Positions 57,971 through 64,000 of a stretch of 64,000 nucleotides of DNA are shown here, piece by piece. How positions within the stretch are numbered: position 1 is the stretch's first letter; every line of letters starts with the position of its first letter. The translations under genes and the position numbers were made by a program. The notes beneath the pieces are model-generated. The model saw only the letters and a list, made by a program, of their open reading frames with translations. It was not told the DNA's origin and ran no database searches. Source of the DNA: Alicyclobacillus mali NBRC 102425 (GTDB taxonomy: Bacteria; Bacillota; Bacilli; Alicyclobacillales; Alicyclobacillaceae); contig NZ_BCSG01000007.1 in the NCBI RefSeq assembly GCF_001570745.1, forward strand, positions 1 through 64,000, in the 5' to 3' direction.

Positions 57971-58771
57971 ATGGCCATTCGCTTCGCGTTTTTCGACATT
58001 GACGGCACGCTGATCGATGATCGCCGCGAGCTTTCGCCGCGCGTGGATGAGGCCCTGGCGGCGCTGCGGCAGCGAGGTATCGAAACCGCCATCGCCACCG
58101 GCCGCGCGCCGGATCAACTGCGCCCCATCGCCGAGCGGCTTGGTTTTGACAGTTACGTGTGCTGCAACGGCTCCTTGGCCGTGTACCGCGGTGAAAAGGT
58201 TCTGGCCAGGGCGGTGCCGCACGATGTGATGGACTCGTTCATCCAGTGCGCCGAATCGAGCGGCTATCCCGTCGTCGTCGCGGGAGAGGCGGCGTGTTTC
58301 GCCAATCGGCCTCATCACCCGGAGATTCGGGAGGCATATCGGTTCTTGGGACTGCCGAGCGAGCCCGTGTACGATCCCGCCGCGTGGAAACGGGAAGACG
58401 TGTATCAACTCTATCTCTTCTGCAAGCCGGGACAGGAGGCACCGTTTGTCGAGGCGTATCAAGACTCGCTGCGGTTCATTCGGCCCCATCGCTTTTATCT
58501 GGATGTGTTTCCCGCGGGGGTGTCCAAGGCGACCGGCGTGGAGGCCATCCTGCGCCGTGCGGGCTGCGACAAGGAGGACGCCTTGGCGTTCGGCGACAGC
58601 GAAAACGACGTCGAGATGCTTGCCTACGTGGGCACAGGCGTCGCGATGGGAAACGCAGCCGAGCCGGCGAAGCGCGCGGCGAGGCGCATCACGGCGTCCG
58701 TCGACGAAGGCGGTATCTTCGCCGCCCTCGTCGATCTCGGCCTGATGGAAGAGGAACCAGTCCGGCCGTGA
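57971..58771 (+). CDS. HAD-superfamily phosphatase, Cof type
   Basis: 266 residues. Motif I FFDIDGTLIDD near 8 has the nucleophile and acid Asp; motif II Thr/Ser in ATGRAPDQL near 41; motif III Lys near SKATGVEAIL (195); motif IV GDSENDVEML near 215. The C2-type cap lies between 85 and 190. Cof/YbiV-like enzymes hydrolyse sugar phosphates and related metabolites. AGGGAGAGG lies before ATG 57971. Confidence 0.9.
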   Translation: MAIRFAFFDIDGTLIDDRRELSPRVDEALAALRQRGIETAIATGRAPDQLRPIAERLGFDSYVCCNGSLAVYRGEKVLARAVPHDVMDSFIQCAESSGYPVVVAGEAACFANRPHHPEIREAYRFLGLPSEPVYDPAAWKREDVYQLYLFCKPGQEAPFVEAYQDSLRFIRPHRFYLDVFPAGVSKATGVEAILRRAGCDKEDALAFGDSENDVEMLAYVGTGVAMGNAAEPAKRAARRITASVDEGGIFAALVDLGLMEEEPVRP

Positions 58772-58783
58772 CGGACCGTTGGA

Positions 58784-59848
58784 TCAATTTCGCACCACCA
58801 CAATGGCTGTGGCGAGCGCGCGCTTGGGCGTCGTGAGATAGCGACCGTCGTACCAGAGTCCTACCGACGATCCGCCATCCAGGTTCATGGCGTTCCAGAG
58901 TCCGAGGGACTTCGCGATGGATGCCTCTTGCCACACGTTGGCCCCGTGGATCGTCAGAAAGATGAGGTGGCCCGCGCGGTCTGTCCCGACGACGGACCGA
59001 AGCGTCTCCGCGTCCAGGATGTCGGGCGCGTCGAGCCCTTCGAGCGACGGTTCGACGTCAATCCGTCCGCTGTCTATGAGCATGGGGCCGGCTCCAATGG
59101 CGTTGGGATACGCGGCGAACGGCACTGGTTTTTGGCCTGGCAGGGCCAGCACCGTGTCCGTCAGGACGGCCGGATCGCCTACGTGAACGCGCTCGGCGAT
59201 GGTCGTCGCGGCTTCGCCCGCGCCGAGTTCAATGTCGTAACCGCCGGGCGGAATCGGGGCCTCACCGCGGCGCACCGATGTCACTTTGCCGCCTGTCACC
59301 TCGGCGACCAGGGCGTGCGGATCGCGCGTCTTGGGGCCGAAATAGGGCGTCAACACGTCCACGCGCATCGGATCCGTGCTCAGCCGATTCAGATACCAGG
59401 GCCACGTCTGCGACGTGGAGCTCGATGGATCGAGCACGTCGAGCGAGAGGGATTCCTTCGCGCGGAGCATCGTGGTCTGGCCGCTGTTGCCGAAGCCGAG
59501 CAATGTTCCGCTGGCGTTGAACACAAATGCGCCGTTCAGCTCGAGTGCACCCGCAGGGAAGTTGTCGCTGCCAGCGTCAAAGAACGTGCCGTTGATGGCC
59601 GCGACAGCATGGTTCTGGGCGGCGATCTCGGCGAGCGTCGCCGTTGTGCCCAGTTGGTCGTTGGCAATGGCGGGCTTGGCCTCGATGCCAGGCGCGCGCA
59701 GGTCGATGACCAATTCCTGCACGGTCTGACCGTCCACCGTGAGCGAGCGAGTCACGATGGGATCCGTGGAGCGAGCGGCGTGAGCGCCCACGGCGGGCGC
59801 AACTGTGTTCGTCGCGTATGGCTGCGAATGGATGTCAAAAGGCAGCAA
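58784..59848 (-). CDS. Phosphodiester glycosidase (NAGPA) domain protein
   Basis: Probably 354 residues from TTG 59848 (AAAGGAAGAG upstream). An in-frame start at 60013 would extend it over the divergent lipoprotein gene and add a low-complexity tail. Domain: AAINGTFFD near 87, VGTDRAGHLIFLTI near 275 and NAMNLDGGSSVGLWYDGRYL near 320, the NAGPA core found in exopolysaccharide and spore-cortex-related proteins. Unusually, neither start gives a signal peptide, though relatives are often secreted. Confidence 0.82.
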   Translation of the reverse strand: MLPFDIHSQPYATNTVAPAVGAHAARSTDPIVTRSLTVDGQTVQELVIDLRAPGIEAKPAIANDQLGTTATLAEIAAQNHAVAAINGTFFDAGSDNFPAGALELNGAFVFNASGTLLGFGNSGQTTMLRAKESLSLDVLDPSSSTSQTWPWYLNRLSTDPMRVDVLTPYFGPKTRDPHALVAEVTGGKVTSVRRGEAPIPPGGYDIELGAGEAATTIAERVHVGDPAVLTDTVLALPGQKPVPFAAYPNAIGAGPMLIDSGRIDVEPSLEGLDAPDILDAETLRSVVGTDRAGHLIFLTIHGANVWQEASIAKSLGLWNAMNLDGGSSVGLWYDGRYLTTPKRALATAIVVVRN

Positions 59849-59936
59849 CGGACTCTTCCTTTCATGTCCAGTCTGATGGTTGGCGGCGCATGGCTTCCCG
59901 GCGCTCGGCGCATCTTGACCGCAAAGGGGCGTGGTC

Positions 59937-60500
59937 ATGATGATTTGGAAACGCGTTTGTACGTGGGCATGTGGATGGGCGACGTCGTTCCTGCTCGTCT
60001 CGGGCTGTGGCACAGCGTCACACGGGGGCGCGCCTTCCGCTTCGGCGCAGGGCCATCGCTCTTCCCCCTCCAGCGCATCAGGGACTGCCGTCCAGAATCG
60101 TCACATCCTGCTGGAGCCTCTCCCACAGGGCGTGCGGACGACGACGGACCTGTACAATTGGTTGCTCAACCAGCGCCTCGCGCAGATGGACAACCCAGCG
60201 CAGGGCGAGATCTGCCTCGATTCGGCGTGCAAGGTGGCTGCCACCGTGTTCTCCGGGCCAACGAAGTCGAAGGCTGGGACGCCGCTCGCGCTGGTGGCCT
60301 TCGAGCCCCGCACTGGGTGGCACGTCCTCGTTGGCCCGCTGCCGCAAGCGGATAATCCGCCTCGGCAGGCGCAATTGTTGAACGCGCGCCTAGACAACTA
60401 TCCAAGGCCACAAGGCGTTTGCGTGGTGGACGGCGGCGAGATGGACTGGTACTGGATTGCGTCAGGGCACCTCCAGGTGATGCGCCAGCCGCGGACGTAG
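59937..60500 (+). CDS. Putative lipoprotein, unknown family
   Basis: 187 residues from ATG 59937 (AAGGGG 8 bases before). Signal sequence MMIWKRVCTWACGWATSF, then lipobox LVSGC; the lipid Cys is followed by a Ser/Gly/His-rich linker (GTASHGGAPSASAQGHRSSP). The globular part has two cysteines (EICLDSACKVAATV) that may form a disulfide, and WHVLVGPLPQADNPP. No family recognised. Divergent from the NAGPA-type gene; a 10-bp hairpin surrounds its stop. Confidence 0.72.
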   Translation: MMIWKRVCTWACGWATSFLLVSGCGTASHGGAPSASAQGHRSSPSSASGTAVQNRHILLEPLPQGVRTTTDLYNWLLNQRLAQMDNPAQGEICLDSACKVAATVFSGPTKSKAGTPLALVAFEPRTGWHVLVGPLPQADNPPRQAQLLNARLDNYPRPQGVCVVDGGEMDWYWIASGHLQVMRQPRT

Positions 60501-60510
60501 CGTCCGCGGC
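60488..60510. terminator. Hairpin around the lipoprotein stop codon
   Basis: GCCGCGGACG-TAG-CGTCCGCGGC: 10 perfect pairs with the TAG stop as the loop. It lies between convergent genes; no T-tract follows. Confidence 0.5.
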
Positions 60511-60521
60511 CGGGCACCTTC

Positions 60522-62318
<1,797 letters not shown>

Positions 62319-62481
62319 GAGATCGCCTCCCATGACGGATTATACCGCTTACCCCAGTGCGGGAGCTTGTTTCCATCGAATCTCCTCTTGGACGTCCGCA
62401 TTCACTTCGCGGCATGGATCATCGCGCCGCGATGCGCCACAATGAGCAAGGATGGGCCGACGGGGCAAAGGAGGGTGCGCC

Positions 62482-63078
62482 ATGCGGCGGTGCAAGTGGG
62501 CGGGATCGCGAGAATTGTACGTGCGATATCACGACGAAGAGTGGGGTGTGCCCCAGTTTGACGATGGCGTGTTGTTTGAGTTTTTAACGCTGGAAGCCGC
62601 GCAGGCAGGTTTGCAGTGGTACCTGATTTTGTCGCGCCGAGAAGCTTACCGACGGGCGTTCGCGGATTTTCAGCCTGAAATCGTGGCACGCTATGGTGAG
62701 CAGGACGTCGCCCGGCTTTTGGCGCCAGATGCCGGCATCATCCGTAACCAGGCGAAGGTGGAAGCGGCCATTCACAACGCGCGCGTGTTTCTTGAGGTCA
62801 AAGAGGCGCATGGATCCTTCGCGAACTGGTTGTGGAGGTTTGTGGATGGCAAGCCTGAGGTGCATTGCTTCGCGCGCGAGGAAGATGTGCCGGCGACCTC
62901 GCCGCTCGCTGAACGGGTGAGCCGCGAGATGCGCGCGCTCGGTTTTCGATTTGTGGGCCCTGTGATGGTGTACGCCTATCTGCAGGCCGTGGGCGTGGTG
63001 CTGGATCACGTGGTCACGTGTTTTCGATACGAGCCACTCCGTGCACTGGCGCAGTCGCTCGCACGCGAACCTCGTTAA
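62482..63078 (+). CDS. tag: DNA-3-methyladenine glycosylase I
   Basis: 198 residues from ATG 62482 (AGGAGGG upstream). Starts RRCKWAGSRELYVRYHDEEWG, the TagI start with a zinc-site Cys and His. LFEFLTLEAAQAGLQWYLILSRREAYRRAF near 35 contains the base-binding helix; the C-terminal zinc-site His and Cys are in DHVVTCF near 180. Excises 3-methyladenine from alkylated DNA in base-excision repair. Confidence 0.93.
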   Translation: MRRCKWAGSRELYVRYHDEEWGVPQFDDGVLFEFLTLEAAQAGLQWYLILSRREAYRRAFADFQPEIVARYGEQDVARLLAPDAGIIRNQAKVEAAIHNARVFLEVKEAHGSFANWLWRFVDGKPEVHCFAREEDVPATSPLAERVSREMRALGFRFVGPVMVYAYLQAVGVVLDHVVTCFRYEPLRALAQSLAREPR

Positions 63079-63111
63079 GCAGGTCGACGGGAGACGCGTT
63101 CAAGGCAGCGT

Positions 63112-63160
63112 TTGACCAGCAGCCCACAAAAATGGTACTATAAAAATGCAAGTAAGTACC
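63112..63160 (+). promoter_or_regulatory. Promoter of the thioredoxin gene with an inverted repeat
   Basis: -35 TTGACC (63112-63117), 18-base spacer, -10 TACTAT (63136-63141). GGTACT (63134-63139) and AGTACC (63155-63160) form an inverted repeat that brackets the -10 and start site. Confidence 0.55.
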
Positions 63161-63175
63161 TTGGGGGGTATTCCA

Positions 63176-63496
63176 ATGGCCACAATGACGTTGACAGACG
63201 CCAACTTCCAAGAGGCGATTCAAGCCGATAAACCCGTGCTGGTGGACTTCTGGGCGGCGTGGTGTGGTCCTTGCCGCATGATGGCGCCGGTGCTCGAGGA
63301 GTTCGCAGAGTCGCACGCAGACAAGGTGACCGTTGCCAAGCTGAATGTCGATGAAAATCCCGAGATCACCAGCCAATTCGGCATCATGAGCATTCCGACC
63401 CTCATCCTGTTCAAAGGCGGCCGGCCTGTCAAGCAACTGATTGGGTACCAGCCGAAGGAGCAACTCGAGGCGCAGCTCGCCGACGTGCTTCAGTGA
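63176..63496 (+). CDS. trxA: Thioredoxin
   Basis: 106 residues from ATG 63176 (GGGGGG upstream). Active site [13 protein letters not shown] with Cys30 and Cys33; cis-Pro loop [13 protein letters not shown] near 75. Protein disulfide reductant. Placed 16 bases before msrA, whose enzyme needs thioredoxin for recycling, so co-transcription makes sense. Confidence 0.95.
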   Translation: MATMTLTDANFQEAIQADKPVLVDFWAAWCGPCRMMAPVLEEFAESHADKVTVAKLNVDENPEITSQFGIMSIPTLILFKGGRPVKQLIGYQPKEQLEAQLADVLQ

Positions 63497-63512
63497 GGGA
63501 GAGGCGAATCGG

Positions 63513-64000
63513 ATGACGTCCGAGGCGCGGGAAGGCACCGGTTATGAACGGGCCACGTTCGCTGGCGGATGCTTCTGGTGCATGGTGAAACCATTCGACA
63601 CGTGGCCTGGGGTCGTGTCCGTGGTCTCCGGGTACACCGGGGGCCACGTCTCGAACCCGACCTATGAGCAGGTGTGCTCTGGGACGACGGGCCACGTGGA
63701 GGCCGTGCAAATCACGTATGATCCCCACCAGATCGCATATCAGCAGCTGTTGGATATCTTCTGGCGTCAGATCGACCCGACAGATCCAGGCGGGCAGTTT
63801 TATGATCGCGGCTCGTCTTACAAGACGGCTATCTTCTACCACACGGACGAACAGCGCCGCTTGGCTGAAGCGTCCAAGGCCGCATTGCAGGCCTCGGGCC
63901 GTTTTCAGAAGCCCATCGTCACGGAAATTCGACCGGCGGGCCCGTTCTACCCTGCGGAGGATTATCATCAGGATTTCTACCGGAAAGAGCCGCTGCATTA
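63513..64000 (+). CDS. msrA: Peptide methionine sulfoxide reductase A, 3'-truncated by the window
   Basis: Starts ATG 63513 (GAGGGAGAGG upstream) and stays open to base 64000, 162 codons. [10 protein letters not shown] with catalytic Cys20 opens the MsrA domain. [26 protein letters not shown] near 45 and [12 protein letters not shown] near 150 are the other signatures. The MsrA domain is nearly complete at the edge; a fused MsrB domain could follow outside. Reduces methionine-S-sulfoxide in proteins using thioredoxin, encoded just before. Confidence 0.92.
   Translation, partial: MTSEAREGTGYERATFAGGCFWCMVKPFDTWPGVVSVVSGYTGGHVSNPTYEQVCSGTTGHVEAVQITYDPHQIAYQQLLDIFWRQIDPTDPGGQFYDRGSSYKTAIFYHTDEQRRLAEASKAALQASGRFQKPIVTEIRPAGPFYPAEDYHQDFYRKEPLH

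Overview
The window reads as a chromosomal segment of a GC-rich, aerobic, endospore-forming Bacillota, most like Alicyclobacillus. The evidence is the GC-rich codon use with strong AGGAGG-type ribosome binding sites, the frequent GTG and TTG starts, and the mix of Bacillus-type gene sets: BmrCD (YheIH) and YfiBC-like exporters, a yrhDEFG-like formate cluster, YjzC- and YjcZ-like mini-proteins, PaiB, and LrgAB with a LysR. I saw no rRNA, tRNA, CRISPR array, insertion sequence or prophage. The genes at both edges (acetaldehyde dehydrogenase and msrA) are cut by the window.

Layout. 1-2889: end of a meta-cleavage operon (acetaldehyde dehydrogenase, 4-hydroxy-2-oxovalerate aldolase) coupled to a Ni/Co permease. 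2890-7100: a visibly AT-richer island with two secreted, deacetylase-related proteins, a Crp/Fnr regulator and a TPR protein. 7119-16257: phenylacetyl-CoA catabolism (TetR regulator, paaABCD, paaK, EthD protein, hotdog thioesterase, aldehyde dehydrogenase, paaG, thiolase), without a visible paaE. 16416-21315: rmuC, a YjzC-like protein, lrgAB with a divergent LysR, a thioesterase and paiB. 21408-26810: an operon of HisC-like aminotransferase, 2-oxoacid dehydrogenase E1alpha/E1beta/E2 and enoyl-CoA hydratase. It carries the same 16-bp palindrome after its promoter as the paa regulator gene does. 26957-30641: RarD-type and MFS transporters, a cupin and an alcohol dehydrogenase. 30816-31004: a tiny holin-like toxin gene. 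31167-35294: a leader peptide and attenuator ahead of a BmrC/BmrD heterodimeric ABC exporter. 35284-42149: AcuI-type reductase, oligopeptidase B and a second heterodimeric ABC exporter. 43727-48899: formate cluster (DUF2294, FNT channel, FdhA, DUF1641) with a structured leader. 48969-64000: NDH-2, YjcZ-like peptide, rhodanese, aldo/keto reductase, cimA, MFS, aspartate 4-decarboxylase, FTR1 permease, HAD phosphatase, NAGPA-type protein, lipoprotein, M3 peptidase, 3-methyladenine glycosylase, thioredoxin and msrA.

How it fits together. The shared operator suggests one TetR repressor controls both paaABCDK and the aminotransferase/2-oxoacid dehydrogenase operon. That would fit a route from phenylalanine through phenylpyruvate directly to phenylacetyl-CoA and then ring epoxidation (inference). 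The most striking unexplained structure is the bmrCD leader. It holds a 28-codon ORF whose Shine-Dalgarno pairs perfectly with the end of the ORF, a chain of mutually exclusive hairpins and a final terminator. This looks like ribosome-mediated attenuation analogous to B. subtilis bmrB, but with a different peptide.
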